Below are positions 52,728-62,253 of a DNA stretch of 64,000 nt, one piece after another. Below the pieces are notes generated by a model, which was not told where the DNA came from, did no database searches, and worked only from the letters and a program-made list of their open reading frames with translations. Numbering within the stretch: the first letter of the stretch is position 1; each line of letters opens with the position of its first letter. Location: NCBI GenBank assembly GCA_018394295.1, contig CP074573.1, positions 434,001 to 498,000 on the forward strand, written 5' to 3'. The translations under genes were made by a program, and so were the position numbers. This DNA comes from Mycoplasmatota bacterium (GTDB lineage: Bacteria > Bacillota_I > Bacilli_A > Haloplasmatales > Haloplasmataceae).

Positions 52728-53720
52728 ATGTTTAAGAAAATATTAACATTTCTACAATGTAATATTAAAAAAATATGTTTTTCTCTACTATGTATATCTA
52801 AAAAGACATTTACATCTCTACTACATAGTATTAAAAAGATAAATACATATCTACAACGTAGAAGAAAAATCAAAAAGAAAAAACGTTTGAACCGCTCTCT
52901 ATGGGGAGATATTCTACTCTTCCTCTTCTTGGGAATATTTGGTTTATTTAGTGCTTGGCCTTTAATATTTAATATTAACCATGCTTTTAAGCCATTAGAT
53001 GAAATCTTTTTATTCCCACCGAAGTTATTTGTTAGAAACCCAACTTTTGATAATTTCTCAGATTTATTTAATTTAATGGGGGAATCATGGATTCCTTTTA
53101 CAAGACATTTCTTTAATACAATATTTATCACAGTGATAGGAACGGTAGGGCATGTAATTATTGCATCGATGGCAGCATATCCAATTGCTAAACATCAATT
53201 CCCAGGTAAGAATATTATCTTTAAAACGATTGTCTTATCACTAATGTTTGTGCCTACTGTAACAGCTATCTCAAACTACATTATATTAGGTAAAATTGGT
53301 TTGATTGATACTTATTGGGCAATTATTTTACCTGCCTTCGCTTATTCATTAGGGCTATATTTAATGAAACAATTTATGGAGATTGTTCCTTATGACATGA
53401 TAGAGTCTGCTAAATTAGATGGAGCGAATGAGTTTAAGATATTCTGGAAAGTTATTATGCCAAATGTTAAACCTGCTTGGTTAACACTTGTCATTCTCTT
53501 ATTTCAAAGTTTATGGGTTACAGATGGTGGAATGTTCTTATATAGTGAAGAATTAAAACCAGTTAGTTTTGCATTACGACAATTAATTAGTGCATCTATT
53601 GCTTCTAGACAAGGAACAGTTGCGGCTGTCACCTTTATAATGATGAGTGTTCCAGTAACAATCTTCATCATTACAAGAAGTAAGATTATTGAAACAATGG
53701 CGCACTCTGGTATGAAGTAG
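52728..53720 (+). CDS. Sugar ABC transporter permease (MalG type) with repeat-rich N-terminal extension
   Basis: A 330-residue permease with six helices and the EAA loop ESAKLDGANEFKIFWKVIMP. The first 50 residues are an unusual extension of four 11-residue repeats (KKILTFLQCNI, KKICFSLLCIS, KKTFTSLLHSI, KKINTYLQRRR) ending in a lysine block KIKKKKRLN. These are basic and amphipathic and would lie on the cytoplasmic membrane face. Overlaps or abuts the upstream permease gene and is followed by the NHL-TPR gene. Confidence 0.92.
   Translation: MFKKILTFLQCNIKKICFSLLCISKKTFTSLLHSIKKINTYLQRRRKIKKKKRLNRSLWGDILLFLFLGIFGLFSAWPLIFNINHAFKPLDEIFLFPPKLFVRNPTFDNFSDLFNLMGESWIPFTRHFFNTIFITVIGTVGHVIIASMAAYPIAKHQFPGKNIIFKTIVLSLMFVPTVTAISNYIILGKIGLIDTYWAIILPAFAYSLGLYLMKQFMEIVPYDMIESAKLDGANEFKIFWKVIMPNVKPAWLTLVILLFQSLWVTDGGMFLYSEELKPVSFALRQLISASIASRQGTVAAVTFIMMSVPVTIFIITRSKIIETMAHSGMK
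52731..52862 (+). repeat. Four 33-bp imperfect tandem repeats in the permease N-terminus
   Basis: Copies begin at about 52734, 52767, 52800 and 52833, each shaped as AAA-rich start, a T-rich part, then CTACNA and TAT/TAG. They encode 11-residue units starting with KK. Confidence 0.75.
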
Positions 53721-53731
53721 GTGATGAAAGT

Positions 53732-55327
53732 ATGAAAAAGAAAATATTTTTAATAAGTTTCATAGTTCTTTCGCTGTTTACCTCCTTTAGTGTCGTAAAG
53801 GCAGAGGATTATGAAAAAGATGGTTATATCTATTCTTATTGGGGAAAAGCGATTCCATCCGCTTATGGAATGTCGCATATTCATACATATGACCCATACA
53901 CACTTGGATTAGATCAACTTGGAATTGATACAAAGAATCCAGATGATATATATGAAAGCGATTGGTTAAAATATTGGTATGATCATAGTTTTCTTGATGA
54001 AATAGCACGTCTAAAATTAGACGTTGGTATTAAAGAAGCTAATAGTATATTTCACCCACAAGATTTATTTAGTTATAATAATAAGTTATATATTGTAGAT
54101 TCAAAAAATAATGCATTACTTGTATTAAACCAATATTATCAATTAGAAGCATATCTTCAGTTATTTACAGATGCTAATATGGAAGATGTGTATGATTTAA
54201 AAGAACCTAGTGGAATTGCGGTAACAGATGATTCTATCTATATTGCTGATACAGATAATGAAAGAATTATGGTCTTAGATCATGAATATAAGGTAAAGAA
54301 AATTTTTGGTACGCCTGAAGATAAAACATTTGATGAATTAGCATTCAAACCATTAAAAATATCTGTTGATAAAACAGGAAGAATCTATGTCATCGTTCGT
54401 GATGTTTTTGAAGGTATTATTGAATTAAACAGTGATGGTTCTTTCAATCGTTATACAGGGGTTAATCCAATTTCAATGAATGTAATTGAAGCAATTTGGC
54501 GAAGATTTTATACAGAAGAACAATTAAAGCAGATGAAATTATATCTTCCTACTTCTTTTACAAATATGATTATTGATGATTTAGGTTTTATCTATGCAAC
54601 CTCTAAAGCAGATTCAAGTGGTAATGATCAAAATATGATAAAAAAAATCAATACTAAAGGAATAGATGTTTTAAAGCGTAATGGATATGATGTTCCTAAA
54701 GGTGATTTAACCTATATACAAGTCAAAACAGGTAATCTACAGAAAGGTCCATCTGAATTAGTTGATATTGCCATAAATGATATTGGTATGTATACGGTAT
54801 TAGATCAAAAACGAGGCAGATTATTTACTTATGATAACGAAGGTAGATTATTATATATATCAGCTGATAAAGGTGACCAAGAAGGTAAATTAGGTAATCC
54901 TGTGGCTGTAACTTATTTCAATGGTGATTTAGTTGTATTAGATCAAGATAATAAATCGTTAGAAGTATATGGATTAACCGAATTTGGTGAATTAATCAAT
55001 GAAGCGATTAAATACCATTATGAGGGTGATTTTGAAAAAGCTGCTGAAGTATGGACAGAAGTAGCGAAACTAAATACCAATTATGAAATTGCATATGTTG
55101 GAATTGGTAAGTCTTTATTAAGACAAGGAAAATACAAAGAAGCATTAGAGAATTTTAAATTAGGAAAAGATAAGTATTATTATGGTAAAGCATATGAAGG
55201 TTATCGTAAAGAATTCTTAAATAATAATTTTTCAATCATCATGACAGTAACAACAATAGTGATTCTCTATTTGTTTAGAAAACCATTGATTGATATTTTT
55301 AAGAAAGACAGGGAGGATGAAGAATAA
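53732..55327 (+). CDS. Exported NHL-repeat/TPR protein with C-terminal membrane anchor
   Basis: A 531-residue protein: signal peptide (MKKKIFLISFIVLSLFTSFS), NHL-like beta-propeller blades from about residue 95 to 400 (PSGIAVTDDSIYIADTDNERIMVLD; KPLKISVDKTGRIYVIVRD), two TPR helices near 430-480 (HYEGDFEKAAEVWTEVAKL; GIGKSLLRQGKYKEALENF), and a transmembrane helix at 500-520. The protein should sit outside the membrane as a binding platform. It overlaps the YIP1 gene by one base. Confidence 0.82.
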   Translation: MKKKIFLISFIVLSLFTSFSVVKAEDYEKDGYIYSYWGKAIPSAYGMSHIHTYDPYTLGLDQLGIDTKNPDDIYESDWLKYWYDHSFLDEIARLKLDVGIKEANSIFHPQDLFSYNNKLYIVDSKNNALLVLNQYYQLEAYLQLFTDANMEDVYDLKEPSGIAVTDDSIYIADTDNERIMVLDHEYKVKKIFGTPEDKTFDELAFKPLKISVDKTGRIYVIVRDVFEGIIELNSDGSFNRYTGVNPISMNVIEAIWRRFYTEEQLKQMKLYLPTSFTNMIIDDLGFIYATSKADSSGNDQNMIKKINTKGIDVLKRNGYDVPKGDLTYIQVKTGNLQKGPSELVDIAINDIGMYTVLDQKRGRLFTYDNEGRLLYISADKGDQEGKLGNPVAVTYFNGDLVVLDQDNKSLEVYGLTEFGELINEAIKYHYEGDFEKAAEVWTEVAKLNTNYEIAYVGIGKSLLRQGKYKEALENFKLGKDKYYYGKAYEGYRKEFLNNNFSIIMTVTTIVILYLFRKPLIDIFKKDREDEE

Positions 55328-55968
55328 TGAACAAAATGCATTTAATTATCAATAATTATCTAAAATTTCCTGCATATATCCTCACACATCCGATCGATGG
55401 ATTTGAACAAATGAAACGCGAGAAAAAAGGGAAATTAAGCGTTGCATTTGCATTACTATTTTTTACTTGTTTACTCCAAATCATGAACTATCAATACCTA
55501 GGTTTTCTAGTAAATGATAGCAATCCACAAGAATTAAATAGTATTAAATTAACCTCATTTATTATCATATTTGTTCTTTTATTTACAATAGGAAATTGGT
55601 CTATCACAACATTATTAGATGGAAAAGGTAAATTCAAAGATATCTTTATGATGGTTTGTTATTCATTATTTCCTATTGTATTAATTGGTTACCCAAACAT
55701 TTTATTAAGTCACATATATACAGGAGATGAAGTAAGTTTTTATTATATTGCTCAAGGAATTGGATCATTCTTGTTGGTGTTTTTAATCTTTTTGGGATTA
55801 TTAGTCGTACATGAATATTCGTTACTGAGAACAGTTGCTACGGTAATTCTTACATTACTAGCAATGAGTGTAATTTTATTTATTTCCTTATTGTTATTTA
55901 GTTTAGCGCAACAAATATTAGGTTTTATAATGGGATTATATCAAGAAATTACATGGAGATATTTTTAG
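55327..55968 (+). CDS. YIP1-family membrane protein
   Basis: A 213-residue integral membrane protein with five hydrophobic segments and the YIP1-like pattern PAYILTHPIDGFEQMKREKKG, DGKGKFKDIFMMVCYSLFP. Bacterial YIP1 proteins have no known reaction but recur between exported NHL-TPR and DUF5696 proteins in this type of operon. It starts within the stop of the preceding gene and directly abuts the next (stop 55966-55968, ATG 55969). Confidence 0.8.
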   Translation: MNKMHLIINNYLKFPAYILTHPIDGFEQMKREKKGKLSVAFALLFFTCLLQIMNYQYLGFLVNDSNPQELNSIKLTSFIIIFVLLFTIGNWSITTLLDGKGKFKDIFMMVCYSLFPIVLIGYPNILLSHIYTGDEVSFYYIAQGIGSFLLVFLIFLGLLVVHEYSLLRTVATVILTLLAMSVILFISLLLFSLAQQILGFIMGLYQEITWRYF

Positions 55969-58548
55969 ATGAAGAAATTATTGAAAAACAAAAAAATAGT
56001 ACTACTTATTATTCTTGTAGCGCTAGCAGGAATTATAAGTATTTATACATTTGCTGGTAAATTAAAACCAATCAATGTTAATGCAGAAAACATTTCATTT
56101 ACTAAAGATGATTTTATTGATGCTTCCAAGTTATCAAATAGTGATGTTATAGTTGAAAGTAATGATCGTTATGAATTTCATTTTGATGAAAAAACAACTC
56201 ACTTTTATATAAAAGATATCCTAAATGATAAAATTTGGCACTCTAATCCACAAGTGATTGATGATTTCCCTGTTATTAGTAAATCAACAAAAATAGAACA
56301 AAAATCAACTTTAGTGGTTCATTACAATTGTGGGCAAATTATCAAAAGCTATAATAACTATTCATATAGTATTTATCATGAAGATAGAAATCAAACCTAT
56401 TCATATAAATATATAGATAATGGTGTTCAAGTCCTTTATAGAATTGAGGATACGAAAATTAATTATACTTATTTCCCTCAATTTCTATCAAAACAACGGA
56501 TGAATGAGTTATTTTTAGACAAAGATCTATTGAGTGATAGAGAGAAAGAAAAATTAAGTGAAGATTATTATGAATTAAATTTAGATGATGTTTATGAATT
56601 AAAACCCTACGAGGATATGTCTAAAGTATACATAAAAAATTTAAATAAATGGATGTATGAAAAAAGTGGTTACACATTAGAAGATTGTATCCAAGATAAC
56701 GCTGAATTTGGAAAAGTTGTAAATTTTGAAAAACCATATTTTGAAGTAGCTGTTGAGTATAAGTTAACTGATTCAGGGTTTAAAGCAACAGTTATTAATG
56801 AATCAATTGTTGAAAATTCAAAATTTCCAATAACTTCTATAGAATTTCTACCATATTTTGGAGCAACAACTATAGATGATGATGGATACTTTGTGATACC
56901 AGATGGTTCTGGTGCTCTGATGAATTTTAACAATGGTAAAACTTACGCAACTCAATATTCTAAAAAGTATTATGGTAATGATTTAGCATTACAGTCAAAT
57001 GTAAAACCAGAAACTAGTCAAGACTTACTATTACCAATCTATGGTATTGTAAAAACAAATACAGAAAATGCAATGTTAGGGATTATTGAAAAAGGTGCGC
57101 CAATGACATCGTTGTACGCTGGTGTCAGCGAGCGAATTGATTCTTATAATCGAATTAACCTTGAGTTTAAACTACGGGATTTTGAAAAAGTTGTATTTTC
57201 TAATGCAGGAGAAGTATATGAACTAGATATGTATACGAAGAAACACGTCAAAAATGATTTTGTGATTCGTTATGAATTATTAGATAATGAGGATGCAAAT
57301 TATTTTGGACTAGCGAAAAGATATCAACAATATTTAGTTGAAAATCAAGGCTTCGAGAAAACAGATAATACTCAAAATACCGTATTAAATCTAAAATTAC
57401 TTGGTATGTATGAAAAACGAGAGTTTTTCTTAGGAGTACCTTATAATACAACGAAGACACTAACTACTTTTGATGAAGCTAAAAAGATTTTAGCTGAACT
57501 CAATACATTAAACGTTAATGATATTAACCTTATATATGATGGTTGGTTTAATAATGGTATGGATCATAAAATTCCAACAAATATCAATATAAATAGTGTT
57601 ATGGGTGGAAAAGGTGATTTTAAATCACTTTCAGATTATACAAAAAAACATCAAATTGGGTTCTATCCTAGTGTTAATATTATGAAAGTAAATCAGTTTG
57701 ATAAAGCGATTGATTCGCTTCGCTATACAACACGACATATTAATGGAAAAACATCCGTTGTAAATAACTATGATTTAGCTACAAAACTAATACTAGCCAC
57801 ACAAACACAAGACTATGTATTAAAACCTGAATTATATCATAGTTTAGTTTCTAAAATGCTATCAAATTATGGAAGTCTTAATGTTAGTGGTATCACTCTT
57901 AATGATTTAGGTAGTGAAATAAGTGGAGATTACAGAAAGTATCAGGAATTATTTAGAGATGAAAATCAATATTATCAAGTAGATTCTCTTAATTTAATTG
58001 ATAAAGAATATGATATGATGATGTATGCTCCTTATGGTTATGCGGTAAATTATGCAACAGATATAGTTAATTTACCACAAGAAAGTTCACAATATCCTAT
58101 ATTAGATAGTAGTATTCCATTTTATCAAATTGTTTTAAATGGTTATAAAGATTATACAGGAATTAGTATTAATGAAAATGTTGAACGTAATGTAATGTAT
58201 TATAAATTAAAAGCAATTGAGACTGGTGCAAATATTAATTATATTTGGTCTTACAAAGACTCATCAGTTTTATTAGAAACAGAATATAACTATTATTATT
58301 CAACAAATTATCGAAACTGGATTAATGGTGCTGCAGATTTAGTACATGAGTTAGATAATTTAGGCATTCATGAAGGTGCTATAACAAATCATGAAGTATT
58401 GACAAATGGAGTCTATAAAGTTACTTATGAGAATGGCTCTACATTTATTATTAATTACAATCAAACTCCTTATCTCTATACCAATAATGATGTCAACATA
58501 GAGGTAGCAGGCAATAATTATCAAATGATAGGGGGGAGAGCTTCGTGA
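55969..58548 (+). CDS. DUF5696-type membrane-anchored protein, glycosidase-like fold
   Basis: An 859-residue protein anchored by one N-terminal helix (VLLIILVALAGIISIYTFAG). It has an N-terminal beta-rich part (about 60-430), a TIM-barrel-like part (about 460-740; DINLIYDGWFNNGMDH, GFYPSVNIMK, GITLNDLGSEISGDY, MMMYAPYGYAVNYATDI) and a small C-terminal beta part. I recognise the DUF5696 family and its usual neighbours. Acidic residues in YDGWFNN and LNDLGSE lie where retaining glycosidases keep catalytic acids, so a glycan-cleaving role is plausible; this is inference. Confidence 0.75.
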   Translation: MKKLLKNKKIVLLIILVALAGIISIYTFAGKLKPINVNAENISFTKDDFIDASKLSNSDVIVESNDRYEFHFDEKTTHFYIKDILNDKIWHSNPQVIDDFPVISKSTKIEQKSTLVVHYNCGQIIKSYNNYSYSIYHEDRNQTYSYKYIDNGVQVLYRIEDTKINYTYFPQFLSKQRMNELFLDKDLLSDREKEKLSEDYYELNLDDVYELKPYEDMSKVYIKNLNKWMYEKSGYTLEDCIQDNAEFGKVVNFEKPYFEVAVEYKLTDSGFKATVINESIVENSKFPITSIEFLPYFGATTIDDDGYFVIPDGSGALMNFNNGKTYATQYSKKYYGNDLALQSNVKPETSQDLLLPIYGIVKTNTENAMLGIIEKGAPMTSLYAGVSERIDSYNRINLEFKLRDFEKVVFSNAGEVYELDMYTKKHVKNDFVIRYELLDNEDANYFGLAKRYQQYLVENQGFEKTDNTQNTVLNLKLLGMYEKREFFLGVPYNTTKTLTTFDEAKKILAELNTLNVNDINLIYDGWFNNGMDHKIPTNININSVMGGKGDFKSLSDYTKKHQIGFYPSVNIMKVNQFDKAIDSLRYTTRHINGKTSVVNNYDLATKLILATQTQDYVLKPELYHSLVSKMLSNYGSLNVSGITLNDLGSEISGDYRKYQELFRDENQYYQVDSLNLIDKEYDMMMYAPYGYAVNYATDIVNLPQESSQYPILDSSIPFYQIVLNGYKDYTGISINENVERNVMYYKLKAIETGANINYIWSYKDSSVLLETEYNYYYSTNYRNWINGAADLVHELDNLGIHEGAITNHEVLTNGVYKVTYENGSTFIINYNQTPYLYTNNDVNIEVAGNNYQMIGGRAS

Positions 58549-59414
58549 ATTATAAATTAGAAAAGAAATTTTGGGGCTTTATTTTCACTATCCCTTGGCT
58601 AATAGGATTCTTGTTATTCTTCCTAAAACCATTTATTGAGTCATTTTACTTTAGTTTTCATATCGTTGAACCAACTAAAAATGGTTTAGAAATGACTTTT
58701 GTTGGTTTAGGACGCTATATAAATGCCCTAACAGTACATGTTGATTTTCTTCGGGTACTATTACAATCACTATTAGATATTTTTATTAACTTATGGGTTA
58801 TTTTAATCTTTAGTTTATTAATGGCTGTATTGCTTAACACCAAGTTTAGAGGAAGAACATTTGCTAGAGCTGTCTTCTTTATTCCAGTAATATTTAACTC
58901 AGCTGCGATTGAATCTGCTTTAGGTGGTGGAGAAGCCTTAAGAACTCTAATGAATGAATCAGGTTTAGGAATCATGAGTGTATTTGATTTAAAAGCTTAT
59001 TTATTAGAAGCAGATATGGCACCTTGGTTAATTGGCTTTTTAGTTAGCTCAATTGATCGAATATATTTAATCATCTCTTACTCAGGTGTTCAAATACTAA
59101 TATTCTTAGCTGGATTACAATCAATTCCAATTCATTTATATGAAGCAGCGAAAATTGAAGGAGCAACACAATATGAAATTTTTTGGAAAATTACTTTACC
59201 AATGGTTTCACCACTCATTTTAACTGCTGCAGTTTATACAATTGTTAATTCATTCTTAAGATCTCCAATAACAGAAGTGATGCAATCGGTGTATAACGAT
59301 CAACAATATGGTTTATATGCTGCAATGAGTTGGATGTATTTTGGAGTCTCTGCCATTTTACTAACAGTTGTGTTATTCTTCTTATCTAAGGCGGTGTTCT
59401 ACTATGACAAATAA
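58545..59414 (+). CDS. Sugar ABC transporter permease (MalF/UgpA type), second pair
   Basis: A 289-residue permease with six helices and the EAA loop EAAKIEGATQYEIFWKITLP. It starts with GTG at 58545, overlapping the DUF5696 stop by 4 bases, with GGGGGGAGAG upstream. Together with the permease at 59404-60429 it forms a second channel, unlike the pair at 51752-53720 and separated from it by the NHL, YIP1 and DUF5696 genes. Confidence 0.92.
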   Translation: MNYKLEKKFWGFIFTIPWLIGFLLFFLKPFIESFYFSFHIVEPTKNGLEMTFVGLGRYINALTVHVDFLRVLLQSLLDIFINLWVILIFSLLMAVLLNTKFRGRTFARAVFFIPVIFNSAAIESALGGGEALRTLMNESGLGIMSVFDLKAYLLEADMAPWLIGFLVSSIDRIYLIISYSGVQILIFLAGLQSIPIHLYEAAKIEGATQYEIFWKITLPMVSPLILTAAVYTIVNSFLRSPITEVMQSVYNDQQYGLYAAMSWMYFGVSAILLTVVLFFLSKAVFYYDK

Positions 59415-60429
59415 TCGATTTGTAAGTTATATAAAAAACAAATTTAATAACATTAAAGATAATTTTAGTGATGAACGAAAAAAAGTCGTTTTAGAAAATA
59501 AAATATCACATATTTTCACCACTTTAATCCGTGGGCTAATTATATTCGGGTTATCATTTATCGTCTTATTTCCATTATTTCAACAATTGTCATTAGCTTT
59601 TAGAGAACCTGGCGATTTGAATAATCCACTAGTTATTTTTATCCCAGATAATTGGACATGGTTAAACATAAAGATAGCTTCATCGATGTTAGATTATCAA
59701 CATGCTGTAATCAATAACTTCAAAGTGGCATCAGTTGTCATGATATTTCAAATATTAGTCACATCTGTGACCGGGTATGCCTTTGCGCGTTTAAAATTTC
59801 CAGGGAGTGGATTATTATTCATATTAGTTTTAGCAACCATTATGATTCCACCTCAAACTTTAAGTTTAAACCGATATTTGTTTTTTAAAGATTTTGGTAT
59901 CCCAAAAATCTTTTCAATAAACCTTTTAGGTAATCGAGGGTCACTATATATGATGACTGCACTTGGTATGGGAATTAATTCAGGATTATTTATCTATATC
60001 TTCAGACAGTTTTTCCGAAATGTTCCAATTGAATTAGAAGAATCCGCCCAAGTGGATGGAGCTAGTGTTATTAGAACTTTCTGGAGTGTTATGTTACCAA
60101 ATGCACGTCCTGCAATGTTAACAGTTGGATTATTTTCATTTGTTTGGCAATGGAATGATGTATACTATACACGTCTTTTAAGTTTAAGTAGCGAAAAATT
60201 TCCATTATTGCCAATGCGTCTAGCCAATGCAGCAGATAATATCTATCAAGCATTATTTTATGAAGGCGCGTTAAACTTAGTTGGTGAGGATGTCCTAAAA
60301 AATCCATTTTACTTTTCATTAGTATCAAATACGGCTGCATTTTTAATGATGTTGCCAGTACTAATTATATTTATCTTCTTACAACGTTATTTTGTTGAAA
60401 GTATTGAAAGAACCGGAATTGTCGGTTAA
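59404..60429 (+). CDS. Sugar ABC transporter permease (MalG type), second pair
   Basis: A 341-residue permease with six helices and the EAA loop ESAQVDGASVIRTFWSVMLP. The start at ATG 59404 follows AAGGCGGTG by about 9 bases and overlaps the upstream gene by 11 bases; an in-frame ATG at 59368 lies before that site and would be internal to the upstream permease. Partner of the permease at 58545-59414; the ATPase is not encoded nearby in this window and may be a shared MsmX-like protein elsewhere. Confidence 0.92.
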   Translation: MTNNRFVSYIKNKFNNIKDNFSDERKKVVLENKISHIFTTLIRGLIIFGLSFIVLFPLFQQLSLAFREPGDLNNPLVIFIPDNWTWLNIKIASSMLDYQHAVINNFKVASVVMIFQILVTSVTGYAFARLKFPGSGLLFILVLATIMIPPQTLSLNRYLFFKDFGIPKIFSINLLGNRGSLYMMTALGMGINSGLFIYIFRQFFRNVPIELEESAQVDGASVIRTFWSVMLPNARPAMLTVGLFSFVWQWNDVYYTRLLSLSSEKFPLLPMRLANAADNIYQALFYEGALNLVGEDVLKNPFYFSLVSNTAAFLMMLPVLIIFIFLQRYFVESIERTGIVG

Positions 60430-60454
60430 ATAATTATAATTTGGGAGTGGTTCT

Positions 60455-61075
60455 ATGTTTAATTTTGAAAAATTAGTTAACAGTTCAATATTTAAATATG
60501 CCGATTTACTATATAAGATCATCTTTGTAAATATAATGGTAGTGTTATTATCACTCCCAATTATAACTTTTGTTCCAGCGCTAATTGCTGGGTTCTCGGT
60601 AGTTAAATTCTACATTGAGGATAATGAAGCTCCATTATTTAAGTCATTCATAAATGAATTTAAAAAAAATTTCTTCCGAAATTTTAAAGTTGGAATAATT
60701 TTGATTGTCATCGCATTTTTACTGTTAAATAATATAAATTTTTTCTATAAAAATATTGAATTAGGATTATTTTATACAGCAGGACTTTACTTATCATTAA
60801 TTCTATTATTTTTCCTTATTTTAACGGGGATACATATCCCCTTAACAAGTATGTATTTTGATAAGTTAGATACGATGAAAATTATTAAATTATCATTATA
60901 CATTGGAATTAAATATATTTTCAAAACATTACTTATGGTCTTACCATTAATCAGTACAGTTTTATTAATGATGTATATGTTTCCAGTGTTTACCTTTTTA
61001 GGATTTGGTATTCCAATCTATGCTAATTTAAAAATATCAAATCAACTTTATAAAAGAATTAAATTAGAAGAATAG
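60455..61075 (+). CDS. DUF624 (YesL-like) membrane protein
   Basis: A 206-residue membrane protein with five helices. It has the DUF624 start LYKIIFVNIMVVLLSLPIITFVPAL and the FKVGIILIVIAFLLLNN segment. YesL proteins sit next to sugar ABC transporters for plant or cell-wall saccharides, with unproven function. GGGAGTGG precedes the ATG. It is followed closely by namZ (10 bases). Confidence 0.85.
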   Translation: MFNFEKLVNSSIFKYADLLYKIIFVNIMVVLLSLPIITFVPALIAGFSVVKFYIEDNEAPLFKSFINEFKKNFFRNFKVGIILIVIAFLLLNNINFFYKNIELGLFYTAGLYLSLILLFFLILTGIHIPLTSMYFDKLDTMKIIKLSLYIGIKYIFKTLLMVLPLISTVLLMMYMFPVFTFLGFGIPIYANLKISNQLYKRIKLEE

Positions 61076-61085
61076 AGAGATGATT

Positions 61086-62228
61086 ATGGTTAAATTAGGA
61101 ATTGACAATATTACAAATTATCTAGAATATTTTAAGGGTAAAAATGTCGGTTTAATCACCAATCCAACTGGTATTAATTCTAAATTTGAAAGTACAATTG
61201 ACATTTTAAAGAAACATACGAATTTAATTGCCTTATTTTCCCCAGAACATGGGGTAAGAGGTAATATACAAGCAGGAGAAAAGTTAGAAACTTATATTGA
61301 TAGTAAAACAAATGTACCAGTGTATAGTTTATACAGTAGTACAAAAAAACCAACGAAAGAGACATTAAAAAATATTGATATCTTATGTTATGATATCCAA
61401 GACGTTGGTTCAAGGTTTTATACTTTTATTTATACAATGGCTTACTCTATGATTGCTTGTAGTGAACATAAAATTCCATTTGTTGTTTTTGATAGACCTA
61501 ATCCAATAAATGGGGTAACCGTTGAAGGAAATATGCTTGATTTAAATTATCGATCATTTATCGGTTATTATCCAATTACTCAACGTTATGGATTAACGAT
61601 TGGTGAAACAGCAAAATTATTTAATGAAGAATACGATATAAACTGTGAATTATTAGTAATAGAAATGACAGGTTGGAAAAGAGAAATGATGTGGGAGGAT
61701 ACATCAATTTCTTGGGTTTTTCCATCGCCAAATATACCAACAGTTGATACGACACTAGTTTATAATGCAACCTGTGTATTTGAAGGAACGAATATATCAG
61801 AAGGTAGAGGAACAACAAAGCCTTTTGAGATAGTTGGGGCTCCTTGGTTAGACCCTGACATCCTATCAGAACGATTAAATAAACATGGATTAAAAGGGGT
61901 GTATTTCAGACCACTTTATTTTACACCTACGTTTGCAAAACATAAAGACAAGATGTGTGGTGGCGTAGAACTTGTCATAACCGATAAAGATGCTTTTGAG
62001 ACTGTTAAAACTGGTTGGACAATGTTATATGAGATTAAAGACTTATCAAATGACGAGTTTAAATTTACGGCTCCTTATACAAGTGGTGGGCACCCAATGA
62101 TTGATTTAAATAATGGAAATTCATTTTTAAGAGAACAGACTTATTCTTTAGAAGAATTAAATCAAATATTAGTTAAAGATAGTACTAAATTTAAACAAAT
62201 AAAAGAAAAATATCATTTATACAAATAG
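61086..62228 (+). CDS. namZ: Exo-beta-N-acetylmuramidase NamZ-like (DUF1343)
   Basis: A 380-residue enzyme of the DUF1343/NamZ (GH171) family, which removes N-acetylmuramic acid from the non-reducing end of peptidoglycan sugars. Visible motifs: GKNVGLITNPTGINS, LFSPEHGVRG, DVGSRFYTFIYTMAYSM, FDRPNPINGV, ISWVFPSPNIPT and GRGTTKPFEIVGAPW. The ATG at 61086 is preferred; AGAGAG abuts an earlier ATG at 61080, too close. It has no signal peptide, whereas Bacillus NamZ is secreted. NagZ follows after 25 bases. Confidence 0.9.
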   Translation: MVKLGIDNITNYLEYFKGKNVGLITNPTGINSKFESTIDILKKHTNLIALFSPEHGVRGNIQAGEKLETYIDSKTNVPVYSLYSSTKKPTKETLKNIDILCYDIQDVGSRFYTFIYTMAYSMIACSEHKIPFVVFDRPNPINGVTVEGNMLDLNYRSFIGYYPITQRYGLTIGETAKLFNEEYDINCELLVIEMTGWKREMMWEDTSISWVFPSPNIPTVDTTLVYNATCVFEGTNISEGRGTTKPFEIVGAPWLDPDILSERLNKHGLKGVYFRPLYFTPTFAKHKDKMCGGVELVITDKDAFETVKTGWTMLYEIKDLSNDEFKFTAPYTSGGHPMIDLNNGNSFLREQTYSLEELNQILVKDSTKFKQIKEKYHLYK

Positions 62229-62253
62229 GGTAATTTTCAGAAAGGTTGATTAG

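Noticed and set aside
52731-52862. 33-bp repeats looked at as a possible CRISPR array
   Set aside because: Copies are adjacent without spacers, diverged, and lie in frame inside a permease gene.
52721-53131. 136-residue minus-strand open frame opposite the second permease
   Set aside because: It mirrors the repeat-rich N-terminus of a clear permease gene, has no ribosome site and no family pattern.
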